A stretch of 64,000 bases of DNA from Marinomonas aquimarina (GTDB taxonomy: Bacteria > Pseudomonadota > Gammaproteobacteria > Pseudomonadales > Marinomonadaceae): NCBI RefSeq assembly GCF_900089755.1, contig NZ_FLOC01000002.1, positions 62,001-126,000 of the forward strand. Direction: 5' to 3'. The notes under the pieces were generated by a model. It searched no databases. It saw only the letters and a program-made list of their open reading frames with translations, and was not told where the DNA came from. Shown here piece after piece: positions 50,963 to 60,062 of this stretch. Position 1 is the first letter of the stretch. Each line of letters opens with the position of its first letter. A program made the translations under genes and the position numbers.

Positions 50963-51307
50963 AGCGAAACTCTAACGACTTGTTTCCACAATGTTTTTAG
51001 CGAAAAATTAGAAAAATTTATGCTAATAAATTTAGCCATCAATTACTAATTAAAATGCAGTTTTTAGTTATTGACTCTGACAAAAAAAACCTTCAGCATG
51101 ACCTGAATCGTTTTTACAGATACAGACTTTCAAAAATGAACACCTTTGCATTCACAATTAAACGCAACGGCGATAAACGTAAGGCTAACAAACCTTGCGA
51201 CGCTGACGTGTGGATGTAATCTAACAATTTACCCTCGGCAGCATGTTTGCCGATGGGAGCTTCCAGTTAGCCAAACATGTTGTCGATACTTACCAAGAGG
51301 TAGCAAT
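50963..51307. promoter_or_regulatory. 345-base divergent region upstream of dapA, with structured leader
   Basis: No gene seen. The left 190 bases are AT-rich and should carry promoters for the EAL gene and dapA. The right part folds: a 7-bp hairpin (51178-51199), a short hairpin TCGGCA / TGCCGA (51235-51253), and a competing 15-bp stem (51235-51249 with 51272-51286, two wobbles). The ribosome site AAGAGG lies at 51295-51300, just outside the long stem. It is not recognisable as a lysine riboswitch. Confidence 0.5.
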
Positions 51308-52180
51308 ATGTTCCAAGGCGCAATCACAGCACTGATCACCCCATTCTCAAATAACCGGCTTGATGAAGACGCTCTGCGACGCATTGTGCGTTGGCAAATC
51401 GATTCTGGCATCAATGGTCTGGTACCTGTTGGTACCACAGGTGAAAGCCCCACCTTAAGCGAAGCTGAACATAAGCGTGTGATTGAAATTACGGTTGAGG
51501 AAGCCAATAAAGCCGTTCCGATTATTGCTGGCGCAGGCTCCAACAATCCCCTTGAAGCCGTGACCTACTCACGCCATGCGGCCGAAGCCGGCGCTGATGC
51601 TACACTGCATGTAGCGGGCTACTACAATCGCCCTAACCAGCGTGGCCTGTACGCCCATTATGAGTACGTGCATAACCACACTGACTTGCCGATTATCGTT
51701 TACAACATTCCACCCCGCGCAGTCGTTGGCGTCGACGTCGCGACCATGGCCGAGCTTGCCAAACTCGAGCGTATTGTGGGTGTCAAAGACGCCACTGGGG
51801 ATCTGACTCGCCCCATTCGTGAACGCGCCTTGATCCAGAAGCCGTTCAGTTACCTAAGCGGTGACGATGTCACCTGTGTCGCTTACAACGTCAGTGGTGG
51901 CAATGGCTGTATTTCTGTGACCTCAAACATAGCCCCAAAACAAGTGGTAGAAGTTCATCGCTTATGCCGCGAAGGCAACTTTGTGGCCGCCGCTGAGCTT
52001 CAGGACAAACTGTTTGCACTGCACACGGCATTGTTCATCGAGCCCAACCCAGCGGGCCCTAAATACGCGATGTCGCTATTAGGTTTCTGCTCTGAAGAAG
52101 CGCGCTTGCCAGTGATGCCGTTGCTCGACAGCAGCAAAGAGACCATTCGTCATGCTATGCAAGCATTAGAGCTGATCTAA
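51308..52180 (+). CDS. dapA: 4-hydroxy-tetrahydrodipicolinate synthase
   Basis: Condenses pyruvate and aspartate semialdehyde in the first committed step of lysine and diaminopimelate synthesis. The 290-residue protein keeps the catalytic Thr43-Thr44 (VGTTGESPTL), Tyr106 (GYYNRP), Tyr132 (VYNIPPRAVV), Arg137 and Schiff-base Lys160 (GVKDATGDL). The ATG at 51308 has AAGAGGT upstream; the frame is open 162 bases further but that stretch is the folded leader. Followed by a terminator and converging nadE. Confidence 0.96.
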   Translation: MFQGAITALITPFSNNRLDEDALRRIVRWQIDSGINGLVPVGTTGESPTLSEAEHKRVIEITVEEANKAVPIIAGAGSNNPLEAVTYSRHAAEAGADATLHVAGYYNRPNQRGLYAHYEYVHNHTDLPIIVYNIPPRAVVGVDVATMAELAKLERIVGVKDATGDLTRPIRERALIQKPFSYLSGDDVTCVAYNVSGGNGCISVTSNIAPKQVVEVHRLCREGNFVAAAELQDKLFALHTALFIEPNPAGPKYAMSLLGFCSEEARLPVMPLLDSSKETIRHAMQALELI

Positions 52181-52201
52181 GTATTACGCATGCCGCAAAA
52201 C

Positions 52202-52230
52202 AAAAAAGCAGCTCACTGGAGCTGCTTTTT
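52202..52230. terminator. Bidirectional intrinsic terminator between dapA and nadE
   Basis: Stem AAAAGCAGCTC / GAGCTGCTTTT with loop ACTG and flanking A- and T-runs. Confidence 0.88.
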
Positions 52231-52251
52231 GATGGGTAAAGTGCAATGGCT

Positions 52252-53889
52252 TTATTCGCCAATATGCCAACCGTTGGTGATTGGGTAACGACGGTCACGA
52301 CCAAAGCCTCGCTCCGTCACTCGCACACCGGTAGGCGCTTGACGACGCTTATACTCATTCAAGTCAACTAAACGTAATACGCGGTACACCGTATCATGCT
52401 CAAATTCACCAGAGGCTAAGATGGCTTCCGCACTCATGTCTTGCTCAATGTACATGTGCAGAATTTGGTCCAGTACCTCATAACTTGGCAAAGAGTCCTC
52501 ATCAACCTGATCTGGCGCCAGCTCAGCACTTGGTGGACGTGTAATGACACGTTCGGGGATCACATAGCCCAAGCTATTGCGGTAGCGACTTAAGCGGAAT
52601 ACCAAGGTTTTAAAGACGTCTTTTAAGACGGAGTAGCCGCCGACCATATCGCCGTAAAGGGTGGCATAGCCCACCGCCATTTCACTCTTGTTACCCGTGG
52701 TCAGCACCATGTAGCCTTTCTTATTGGAAATCGCCATCAAGGTCACACCACGAGTACGAGCTTGTAAGTTTTCTTCCGTGGTATCACGGCCGTAGCCTTC
52801 AAACTCTGGCGCCAGCGTGTCCATAAACGCAGTCACCATTGGCTCGATTGGCAAGACACTGTATTCCACACCCAGTAACTTGGCTTCTTCTTCGGCGTCT
52901 TCCAAACTCATCGAAGAGGTGTAAGTGTAAGGCATCATCACCGCCTGCACGCGCTCAGCACCAATCGCATCCACCGCAACCGCCAGCGACAACGCCGAGT
53001 CGATCCCTCCGCTTAAGCCTAATACGATGCCTTTAAAACGGTTCTTCTCGATGTAATCACGCAGGCCCGTTACCATAGCTTGGTAGACACTGGCTTCCAC
53101 ATCTAATGTCGTTGCCACCTCTCCTGCCAGCACGGCGACACGTGGGTCGCGATCTTCTTCCACTGTTACATCGACACAGTATAAGCCGGCTTCGTACCAA
53201 GGCGCCTGACGCACTTTATGCCCTTGGGCATCTACTACGAATGAGCCACCTTCATAGACTAACTCGTCCTGTGCACCCATGTAGTTGACGTACACGATCG
53301 GCAGTTGGTTTTCACTGGCACGACGTTGCAACAGCTGCTCACGCACGCCCATTTTTTCAATATGGAACGGTGAAGCATTGAGATTCAAAATCAGTTCCGC
53401 GCCCGCTTCTTTGGCTTGGGCGATCGGCTCTGGGTGCCAAATGTCTTCACAGATGCTTAAACCAACCTTGGCCCCTTTAATATCGACAATACAAGGGGTT
53501 GTCCCAGCTTGGAAGTAACGTTTGTCATCGAACACTTGGAAGTTCGGCAACTTCTGCTTGCAGTATTCACCCAGGATTTGCCCCTGATAAAATACCCCAG
53601 CGCAGTTAAATAACTCACCGTCAATGTCACGTGGGTAACCCACAACAACATAAATGTCATGAACTTGGTCTAAAATACTAGCCAAGGCCGCTTCGATGCG
53701 TGGCGCCAAGCTTGGGCGAAGCAATAAGTCTTCAGGTGGATAACCGGTTAGGGTCAATTCAGGAAAGACGATCACATCTGCTTGATGTTCGTCTCTTGCA
53801 ACAAGAGACTGTGCAATCACAGATTCCGTGTTATGTTTAATGTCGCCAACCAGCATATCCAGTTGGGCCATGGCTATTCGAATGGTCAT
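52252..53889 (-). CDS. nadE: Glutamine-dependent NAD+ synthetase
   Basis: Final step of NAD synthesis: amidates nicotinic acid adenine dinucleotide using ammonia from glutamine. The 545-residue protein has an N-terminal nitrilase-type glutaminase domain (about 1-245; Glu in FPELTLTGYPPEDL, Lys in CKQKLPNFQVF, Cys in LSICEDIWHPE) and a C-terminal synthetase domain with the PP-loop LGLSGGIDSALSLAVA and the TTGNKSEMAVGYATLYGD segment. The presence of the glutaminase domain distinguishes it from the short ammonia-dependent form. Confidence 0.96.
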   Translation of the reverse strand: MTIRIAMAQLDMLVGDIKHNTESVIAQSLVARDEHQADVIVFPELTLTGYPPEDLLLRPSLAPRIEAALASILDQVHDIYVVVGYPRDIDGELFNCAGVFYQGQILGEYCKQKLPNFQVFDDKRYFQAGTTPCIVDIKGAKVGLSICEDIWHPEPIAQAKEAGAELILNLNASPFHIEKMGVREQLLQRRASENQLPIVYVNYMGAQDELVYEGGSFVVDAQGHKVRQAPWYEAGLYCVDVTVEEDRDPRVAVLAGEVATTLDVEASVYQAMVTGLRDYIEKNRFKGIVLGLSGGIDSALSLAVAVDAIGAERVQAVMMPYTYTSSMSLEDAEEEAKLLGVEYSVLPIEPMVTAFMDTLAPEFEGYGRDTTEENLQARTRGVTLMAISNKKGYMVLTTGNKSEMAVGYATLYGDMVGGYSVLKDVFKTLVFRLSRYRNSLGYVIPERVITRPPSAELAPDQVDEDSLPSYEVLDQILHMYIEQDMSAEAILASGEFEHDTVYRVLRLVDLNEYKRRQAPTGVRVTERGFGRDRRYPITNGWHIGE

Positions 53890-53965
53890 TACGTTGCTAT
53901 CTCAGACACTCTGTTAGATGATATGAGTGTTATTGTCGTGGAATTACATTGCTAAGGTAAAGGGC

Positions 53966-54208
53966 ATGATTGTACGTTTGCTATTTTTTATTCTGGTTTT
54001 TGCCATTGGCTGGATAATTTATCGCCAATTTGCCAAAGCAATCATGGCAAAATCCAAATCGGTTAAGAAACAAGATGACAAGTCACATGAAGAAGCTATG
54101 GTCAAATGCGCAACCTGTGGCACCTTTGTCCCCACCAGTCACGCGGTTTACGACCATAACCAAACACCATTTTGCTGCGTTGAGCACAAACTCGAGCATA
54201 AATCCTAA
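53966..54208 (+). CDS. PP0621-type zinc-ribbon membrane protein
   Basis: An 80-residue protein with one N-terminal membrane segment (about 3-21), a basic linker, and a C-terminal metal-binding motif: VKCATCGTFVPTSHAVYD and FCCVEHKLEH. The pattern (Cys-x2-Cys, then Cys plus His) fits a small PP0621-like family; function unknown. The ATG at 53966 places the membrane segment at the very start; the open frame extends 39 bases upstream. Converges with the minor pilin cluster with 6 bases between stops. Confidence 0.78.
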   Translation: MIVRLLFFILVFAIGWIIYRQFAKAIMAKSKSVKKQDDKSHEEAMVKCATCGTFVPTSHAVYDHNQTPFCCVEHKLEHKS

Positions 54209-54214
54209 AACGGA

Positions 54215-54613
54215 CTAATACTGCAACCATAGAGAACGTTGTTCACCATTGTCATACAGCCACCAGCAACGCACTCTTTGCTGGTCTGCGGTGGCACACC
54301 AACGTTCTACCCCTAGGCGCGCAATTCGCTGCTTTTGCAACCAGAATTGCCCCGTTGTCAGCCTAGCCAAATGCCAATGGCCGTCCTGCGGCCGACAAAA
54401 GCCAGCACAATGGCTCTGCTCTCCTGCTGTGGCTGACATGGCAGACAGAGCCTGATAACTCTCTTGCCAGACGGATTGGGGATTGTATTGCGCCCGTTGT
54501 GTTTGCCATAAATGGCTATCATTAAGAGACACTTGGTGACGCACCAAGAGTAGGCTTAGTATCACCACCAGCACTAACACGGGCACCGATACCCAGCCGT
54601 GACGCCCCTTCAC
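54215..54613 (-). CDS. Pilin-like protein resembling YgdB (DUF2509)
   Basis: A 132-residue protein with an N-terminal pilin-like hydrophobic helix after HG (HGWVSVPVLVLVVILSLLLV). It lacks the Glu at position +5 of the mature sequence that normal pilins have, as in E. coli YgdB from the ppdAB-ygdB-ppdC cluster. The mature part has four Cys residues in two groups, perhaps disulfides. The start is a GTG that overlaps the preceding stop by 4 bases (GTGA). Fourth gene of the minor pilin cluster. YgdB assignment is from position and layout, not strong sequence match. Confidence 0.65.
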   Translation of the reverse strand: MKGRHGWVSVPVLVLVVILSLLLVRHQVSLNDSHLWQTQRAQYNPQSVWQESYQALSAMSATAGEQSHCAGFCRPQDGHWHLARLTTGQFWLQKQRIARLGVERWCATADQQRVRCWWLYDNGEQRSLWLQY

Positions 54614-55488
54614 TGCGACGCCCCTACCTGCGCCAGCAGCTTGCCTACCTTAAAACACACACCGTCGTAGTCCCATTGATCGCCACGTAATGTCTGGTAA
54701 CTCAAGACAGCTGACGCCATGTCACAGTGCCCTAAGCCATAAAGATACTCCACCAAAATCGCTTTGATTTGACGAACCGGCACCGCACCATAGTCCACCC
54801 AGACTTCATCAGCGACGCCATCTAAATCACGATCCACTACCGGATAAAAGCGCACGTGCTCAACCCCTGTCATCAGTTCCAATGGCCGACCTGATGGCGC
54901 GGGTCTGCGCCAGAAGGCATGCTGCTCGGCTTTGCCCATTTTCACAAACCAATAAAACTCTTTCGCATCGTATACCAGCACCTCCCCCGTTAAATCCGTC
55001 TCCCCATGCCATGAGGTGATCATGCCATGATTATTCGCCAATACCGTGGCGGCGACATTCTGTTCACAACTACTAACACGCAAGATGTCCCCCACATCCA
55101 AATTGTCGCAGGACAGCTGCACTTCAATATGCTGCTCATTCGACCAACCATAGCCAGCACAGGCCCCGAAATCGGTGCCGTATAACCAATCCGAGCCAGG
55201 ATCGAGCTTATCGTTTTTTAACCGTGCAGGCTTATCCCCCTGCTCTCCAACTTGCAGGCGCCCATGACTGGCATAGCAGCCACCACTGCCAAGGCGCTGA
55301 AACTGTGCTTGAAATTGATCCTCTACTGCCTGATTCAAGGCCATTAGCTGCAATAGCTGCTGACGCTTAGTCATATGGCTTTCGAGCGCCTGTACCACAG
55401 GCACTATAAGGCTCACCACGCTGGTCAATATGGCCATCGCCAGCAAGGCCTCTAGCAAGAAGAAACCGGATGCAGCTCGACCTACCAT
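54610..55488 (-). CDS. Minor pilin, PilW/PpdB-like
   Basis: A 292-residue prepilin. Prepilin peptidase site G-FFLLEALLAMAILTSVVSL with Glu at +5, followed by a globular domain with Cys residues (GGCYAS, GACAGY, LSCDNL, SSCEQN). Length and position fit PilW/PpdB, the larger minor pilin that helps prime type IV pilus assembly. It overlaps the preceding gene by 7 bases and the following one by 4. Confidence 0.8.
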   Translation of the reverse strand: MVGRAASGFFLLEALLAMAILTSVVSLIVPVVQALESHMTKRQQLLQLMALNQAVEDQFQAQFQRLGSGGCYASHGRLQVGEQGDKPARLKNDKLDPGSDWLYGTDFGACAGYGWSNEQHIEVQLSCDNLDVGDILRVSSCEQNVAATVLANNHGMITSWHGETDLTGEVLVYDAKEFYWFVKMGKAEQHAFWRRPAPSGRPLELMTGVEHVRFYPVVDRDLDGVADEVWVDYGAVPVRQIKAILVEYLYGLGHCDMASAVLSYQTLRGDQWDYDGVCFKVGKLLAQVGASQ

Positions 55489-55775
55489 TGGTTCAACTCA
55501 TATTGCAGCAAGTGTTGTAGCGCGGCCCCGCGACAGCGCTGACAATTAGGCACGCCAAGGCTCGATGAATTAAGAGCGGGCGCCTGCCCAAATAATAGGC
55601 GCATGTTAAGCTGTAAGCTCTGCTGCACCTTTTGCTGGTGCTGTGTTTGCAAGGCCTGCATTTGCTGCGTCAGCTGATTTTGTTGCTGCTGGGCCAGGCT
55701 AATGACAAATGCCACACAAGCAATACTGAACATAGCCTCCACCAGCATCCACCCTGATTGTTTGGAAGCCTTCAT
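55482..55775 (-). CDS. Short minor pilin, PilV-like
   Basis: A 97-residue prepilin. The leader ends at SG and is followed by WMLVEAMFSIACVAFVISLA, with Glu at +5, then a Gln-rich helix (QQQQNQLTQQMQALQTQHQQ). The soluble domain is short and has a Cys pair (CQRC). The ATG at 55775 overlaps the stop of the FimT-like gene (ATGA) and has GAGGAG upstream. Shorter than usual PilV proteins. Confidence 0.75.
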   Translation of the reverse strand: MKASKQSGWMLVEAMFSIACVAFVISLAQQQQNQLTQQMQALQTQHQQKVQQSLQLNMRLLFGQAPALNSSSLGVPNCQRCRGAALQHLLQYELNQW

Positions 55776-56275
55776 AAACACTCCTCAACCTCATAGGATT
55801 GGCTGTCTAGGTAGGCGCGACCACTTTGGTTGACGAGAATTCGCTGGGCGTGCGCTTGTGCTCGACAGAGATAAAAGGAGCCATTTTGATAGCTGGATAA
55901 GCCATTGGGGAGAAATTCGATATAAGCCCGCTGTGCAGGAAAGCCACGCCAGACCATTGAGGTATCGGATGACAACTGATGACGTTGCAAAACCTGGGTA
56001 TCGCCCGACAAATGGAGCCAAGCTTGTTGCCCCCAATCACCATTGCAATGTTCACCACCACACAAACGTACGGGCTGTTCACTGCGCATCGCTAGGCTGC
56101 GGGCACGAGCAATGAGGGATAGCAAGCCACTTACATCTTGTGCGAGCATTTGTCGGTCTTGCCAGCGCTGGTAGTAAGCCAGCAGATTAGAAGAAAGAAA
56201 AGCCGAAGCGACGATTGAAATCATAGCGATTGCAACCAACAACTCCGGTAGGGAAAAGCCCTTGCAGGAATTCAT
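55772..56275 (-). CDS. Minor pilin, FimT/GspH-like
   Basis: A 167-residue prepilin with cleavage site KG-FSLPELLVAIAMISIVAS (Glu at +5) and the GspH/FimT-type continuation LARARSLAMRSEQPVRLCG. First gene of the pilin set, with a ribosome site GGAGTG upstream. Within the set, core priming pilins are expected to form the tip complex of type IV pili or a type II secretion pseudopilus. No pilus assembly gene lies in the window. Confidence 0.85.
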   Translation of the reverse strand: MNSCKGFSLPELLVAIAMISIVASAFLSSNLLAYYQRWQDRQMLAQDVSGLLSLIARARSLAMRSEQPVRLCGGEHCNGDWGQQAWLHLSGDTQVLQRHQLSSDTSMVWRGFPAQRAYIEFLPNGLSSYQNGSFYLCRAQAHAQRILVNQSGRAYLDSQSYEVEECL

Positions 56276-56298
56276 GACACACTCCTTATGCCACTGAC

Positions 56299-56318
56299 GG
56301 TCAGCGTCCTTGCTGACC
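56299..56318. other. Short stem-loop between DUF5610 and pilin genes
   Basis: Seven-base arms GGTCAGC / GCTGACC with a 6-base loop. No T-run on either strand; probably a minor RNA structure. Confidence 0.3.
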
Positions 56319-56336
56319 CATGAATGTTCGCTTTAG

Positions 56337-57632
56337 CTAAGCATTACTCTGATCAGTATTGTCCAAGTTTTCGCCATCTGCCAGTGTATCACCCGCTACA
56401 TTTTCCTCATCCTGAGGACTTTGCTGCGCTTCAGGGGCAAACCATTGGCTGATCCGTTCTATCATCTGTTGCTGATAATCAAATACTTGACGAATGTCGG
56501 CCATCTTCTGTGCTTGTTCCTCACGCATGGCCATAATATCTGACAGAGTGTTTTCCACCACGTCGCGGTAATCATCAAACAGTTCTGAGGTTTTCTTAAC
56601 CGCCTCTTCCAGTGTCTGACGATACTCCCCTAATGGCTCTTGGATAGAGCGCATACCAGGATTTTGACCATAAGCGGATACCGCCTGAGAAGATTTCATT
56701 GTCTGGCTGGTTTGCAAGGTCATGGAGAAACTCGCCAATTGCGAAGCATCAAACCCCATGTCGAAGCCCTTTTGCAACGCCCCCGCCACATCGCCGTCAT
56801 AAAATAAGTCGGACACTTTGCCGACGGATTCCATCATGTCTTGAATGGCACTTAATTCGTCATCGTTCAGGTCCCCTTCGACACTGAAGTCAAACGCAAA
56901 AGACTGGCTGGAATTTTCATAACGAGAGTAACTAATGCCATTGTCACTCATGCTCGCCGCTTCGCCCTGCTCTGTGGCACTGAGCGCATACAAATTCAGT
57001 TTTACCACATCGCCTTCTTGGGTCGTCATTTGAATTTGTGAGTAATCTTCACGGCGATAGCTCATTTCTGAAGCCATGGACACTTGCGACGCTGCATTGA
57101 CATCCGCAGGTTCAAAAAAGGACTTTCTTAATGCTTCAAAGCCTTCGTCTAACAGACTCTGTGTTTCATCAATACCTTCTTGTACGCCACCGTTCACCAA
57201 CCAACCGAGCGCATCTAACTTTTCTTTGGCATCGTCCATGCCTTTTTGCACGGCTTCTTTTGCCGTATCAAACACTGCCGCTAAGCGCTCATCATTGGCG
57301 CCATTCTTCTGCAGCTTTTCCATGTAATTACCGACATGGGACATAATACGCTGCGCCACTTTTTCCGGAGAAAAATCATTGTCACTTTTAGCGGTCGCCG
57401 TCGTTGCTTGTTCAGAGGCTTCAGCGTTAGGCGAGCTAAAAGAAGCCGCTAGCCTAGCTGACAAAGACTGCTGAATGACCCCCATGGAGCGATAAGAAGA
57501 TGAGGAAGGCATATAACCATCTGCTCCCCACTGTTTCGGTGTTTGCGCTCGATCAGTGTGAGAGGTCTGGTGGTTATGATTGGTTGTAAATGAGGGCATG
57601 GTTTGACCAAGGCCCTTTAGTGGATCAGACAT
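56337..57632 (-). CDS. DUF5610 domain protein
   Basis: A 431-residue soluble protein of unknown function. The DUF5610-like segment runs from about residue 85 to 170 (SPEKVAQRIMSHVGNYMEKL, with DAKEKLDALGWLV and GIDETQSLLDEGFEAL). The N-terminal 85 residues are Ser/Gln/Asn-rich and probably disordered. The C-terminal part has a coiled coil (about 335-400) and an acidic tail. No signal peptide or membrane segment. It lies upstream of the pilin cluster on the same strand (61 bases) but probably is not part of it. Confidence 0.8.
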   Translation of the reverse strand: MSDPLKGLGQTMPSFTTNHNHQTSHTDRAQTPKQWGADGYMPSSSSYRSMGVIQQSLSARLAASFSSPNAEASEQATTATAKSDNDFSPEKVAQRIMSHVGNYMEKLQKNGANDERLAAVFDTAKEAVQKGMDDAKEKLDALGWLVNGGVQEGIDETQSLLDEGFEALRKSFFEPADVNAASQVSMASEMSYRREDYSQIQMTTQEGDVVKLNLYALSATEQGEAASMSDNGISYSRYENSSQSFAFDFSVEGDLNDDELSAIQDMMESVGKVSDLFYDGDVAGALQKGFDMGFDASQLASFSMTLQTSQTMKSSQAVSAYGQNPGMRSIQEPLGEYRQTLEEAVKKTSELFDDYRDVVENTLSDIMAMREEQAQKMADIRQVFDYQQQMIERISQWFAPEAQQSPQDEENVAGDTLADGENLDNTDQSNA

Positions 57633-57711
57633 AATCCTTCCCCGCGAATGAAATTATCGTTGTTTAATTATCGACCAATATCGTGCACTCTTGAGCAAAA
57701 ATTTCATCTTT

Positions 57712-58572
57712 TTACGCAAACCACGCTGACAGGTATTTGGCTATCTGCCGCGGCTTTTGAAACGGTAATGAATGATCACAACCCTTCACGGTTTGATGCT
57801 GCCAACCTAGGTGCTGCTCAGCCAACTCATCATAATGTTGGCGCAGCAGTGCGTGGCTGAGCTCGCCAGATAACAAAAATACCTGATCCGCTTGCGCTAA
57901 CATGTCATCGCGCAATGCCACGTTCCCAGAAACACGCTCCACCCAATCTGTCACCGCATCTAAGGCATAACTAAAGCCAAGCGGCCGATGCGCCAAGCGA
58001 CTTTGTGTGGTGGCTTCTGCAACCGGATGCTTGCGGCGATTGGGTGCTACACCATCCATAAAATGGGCAATCCCCAATTCCACATCACCGGTTTCACGAA
58101 TGGTTTGTGAGGCCACCCGATAACGCTGACGCACCTCGGCTAAGGTCTCGACACACTCGCGCTCTAGGGAGGCAGGTTCCATCAGAGCTAAGCGATGAGC
58201 TTTACCCTGTTTAGATTGCCGCTGCGCATTCAAGTGCAAGGCCACCAAACCGCCTAATGAATAACCAATGATATCGAACGCTTGCCATGATAAGTGCTGT
58301 AATAACTGCTCAATCTCTGCCGACAATTGATCAATGCTCAACGGTGCCTCTTGTTGACCATGGAAAAACGACTGTCCCATGCCCGTCAAATCAGGGATCA
58401 AAATCCAGCGCCAATGGTCCAAATAGTCCAACATAGGAGCATAGGTGAGCTCCCCTGCAACACCAGCACCATGCAACATCAAACAAGCGCCATCGGTTTT
58501 ACTGTTGGGCACTTCAATCAGGCGATAGGCCAGCTCGGTGTCGGCTAATGGCAAAAATTTTGTCTCGAACAC
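57712..58572 (-). CDS. Alpha/beta hydrolase
   Basis: A 286-residue alpha/beta-fold hydrolase of unknown substrate. The nucleophile elbow is GYSLGG (Ser about residue 105), an oxyanion segment is LHGAGVAGE, and the catalytic His is in GCDHSLPF near the end; an Asp in LSGELSH-like position is not clear. The GTG start at 58572 was chosen because AGGAAG lies nine bases upstream; the frame is open to 58623 with ATG at 58599 but without a ribosome site. Divergent from pabB across about 90 bases. Confidence 0.78.
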   Translation of the reverse strand: MFETKFLPLADTELAYRLIEVPNSKTDGACLMLHGAGVAGELTYAPMLDYLDHWRWILIPDLTGMGQSFFHGQQEAPLSIDQLSAEIEQLLQHLSWQAFDIIGYSLGGLVALHLNAQRQSKQGKAHRLALMEPASLERECVETLAEVRQRYRVASQTIRETGDVELGIAHFMDGVAPNRRKHPVAEATTQSRLAHRPLGFSYALDAVTDWVERVSGNVALRDDMLAQADQVFLLSGELSHALLRQHYDELAEQHLGWQHQTVKGCDHSLPFQKPRQIAKYLSAWFA

Positions 58573-58661
58573 TTTAATTCTTCCTACTCGTTCCCACATT
58601 TCAGGGTAAAATAGCGCTATCAAACGCTTGAAAACTCTTTAAATATACGTGGTTCCTTATT

Positions 58662-60056
58662 ATGGCAGAAGTCAAACTCATTAGTTTGCCTTATGAAAGC
58701 ACCTTGGCTCGTCTGTTCCCTAAGTTCAGCGATCTTCCTTACCCGATTCTGTTCGACAGTAATTACGAATCATTCTCCGATACGCGCTGGGATATATTAA
58801 GTGCGGCACCACTTGCCGTGCTGGACGCACAGGCGCAGCAATTTGCTCTCAATTGGTTTGTTGAGCCGTTATTCGAGACCCAGGTAACGGATAACCCGAT
58901 GACACTGTTAACTGAGTTGGTTGACATCATCACCCAGCAGCCGTGGGCCGACGACTGCTCTTTGGTGTTCAATGGTGGCTTGTTGGGTTACTACGGCTAC
59001 GAAGCTGGCCGCTATGTAGAGCGGCTACCTGAGAATGTCATAGAAGACGTACAACTGCCGACCATTTTGCTGGGGCTTTACGGATGGGCTATCGTCACAG
59101 ACCATCTTGAAAAAACCACAACCTTGGTCGTTACGCCATGGTGCCAGATGAGTGAAGCAGAGTTACTTGCTCGCCTGACTCAAGCGGACGACCCTGCGCT
59201 CGCTAAGCCCTTTGAACTGCACACAGCCTTTGCGGCTAATATGAGTGCGGCAGGTTACGCTGAGCGCTTCCACAAAGTCCAAGCGTACATCCAGGCGGGC
59301 GACTGCTACCAAGTCAATTTAACGCAACGCTTTAGTGCGCCTTACACTGGTCAAACTTGGCAGGCCTATTTAGCGGTGAAAGACGCCTGTCCAACCCCAT
59401 TTGGCGCCTACTTCCAATTACCAGATGGCCGTGCCGTGTCATCTCACTCGCCAGAGCGTTTCATTCTTTGCGATAACGGCCGCGTGGAATCCAAGCCAAT
59501 CAAAGGCACCCGCCCACGGGGCGCCACACCAGCAGAAGACCAAGCTTATGCGGATGAGTTGATGGCCTCACAAAAAGATCGCGCTGAAAATCTAATGATC
59601 GTCGATCTACTGCGCAACGATCTGGGTAAAAACTGTGTTACGGGCAGTGTCAAAGTACCTAAACTGTTTGACCTCGAGAGCTACGCTAACGTTCACCATA
59701 TGGTGTCCACTGTTGAGGGCCGCATTGATAAGAAAGGTGATGCCCTGAAAGTATTCCAAGAAAGCTTCCCTGGTGGCTCTATTACCGGTGCGCCGAAAGT
59801 GCGTGCGATGGAAATCATCGATGAGCTGGAGCCCCATGAGCGCAGCGCTTACTGCGGTTCCATGATCTACTTCGGTTGCAACGGTCAAATGGACTCCAGT
59901 ATCACCATTCGTACTTTGATTGCCGATGGACAAAAGATACACTGTTGGGCAGGTGGCGGCTTGGTAGCGGATTCTGTGTGCGAAGAAGAGTACCAAGAAA
60001 CCTTTACCAAAATAGGCCGTTTAACCCATACTTTAGAGAAGGAATTCCTCAGGTAG
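58662..60056 (+). CDS. pabB: Aminodeoxychorismate synthase component I
   Basis: Converts chorismate and ammonia to 4-amino-4-deoxychorismate for folate synthesis, working with a PabA glutaminase not seen here. The 464-residue protein has the N-terminal PabB part (about 20-160) and a chorismate-binding domain with PIKGTRPRG (the Lys that favours the aminodeoxychorismate path), RAENLMIVDLLRNDLG, SFPGGSITGAPKVRAMEII and YCGSMIYFG. It starts the pabB-nudL pair, with 6 bases between genes. Confidence 0.92.
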   Translation: MAEVKLISLPYESTLARLFPKFSDLPYPILFDSNYESFSDTRWDILSAAPLAVLDAQAQQFALNWFVEPLFETQVTDNPMTLLTELVDIITQQPWADDCSLVFNGGLLGYYGYEAGRYVERLPENVIEDVQLPTILLGLYGWAIVTDHLEKTTTLVVTPWCQMSEAELLARLTQADDPALAKPFELHTAFAANMSAAGYAERFHKVQAYIQAGDCYQVNLTQRFSAPYTGQTWQAYLAVKDACPTPFGAYFQLPDGRAVSSHSPERFILCDNGRVESKPIKGTRPRGATPAEDQAYADELMASQKDRAENLMIVDLLRNDLGKNCVTGSVKVPKLFDLESYANVHHMVSTVEGRIDKKGDALKVFQESFPGGSITGAPKVRAMEIIDELEPHERSAYCGSMIYFGCNGQMDSSITIRTLIADGQKIHCWAGGGLVADSVCEEEYQETFTKIGRLTHTLEKEFLR

Positions 60057-60062
60057 CGACTT

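Noticed and set aside
51178..51307. Lysine riboswitch upstream of dapA
   Set aside because: The leader is folded but too short and lacks the conserved purine-rich core of lysine riboswitches, as far as I can judge by eye; reported instead as an unknown structured leader.
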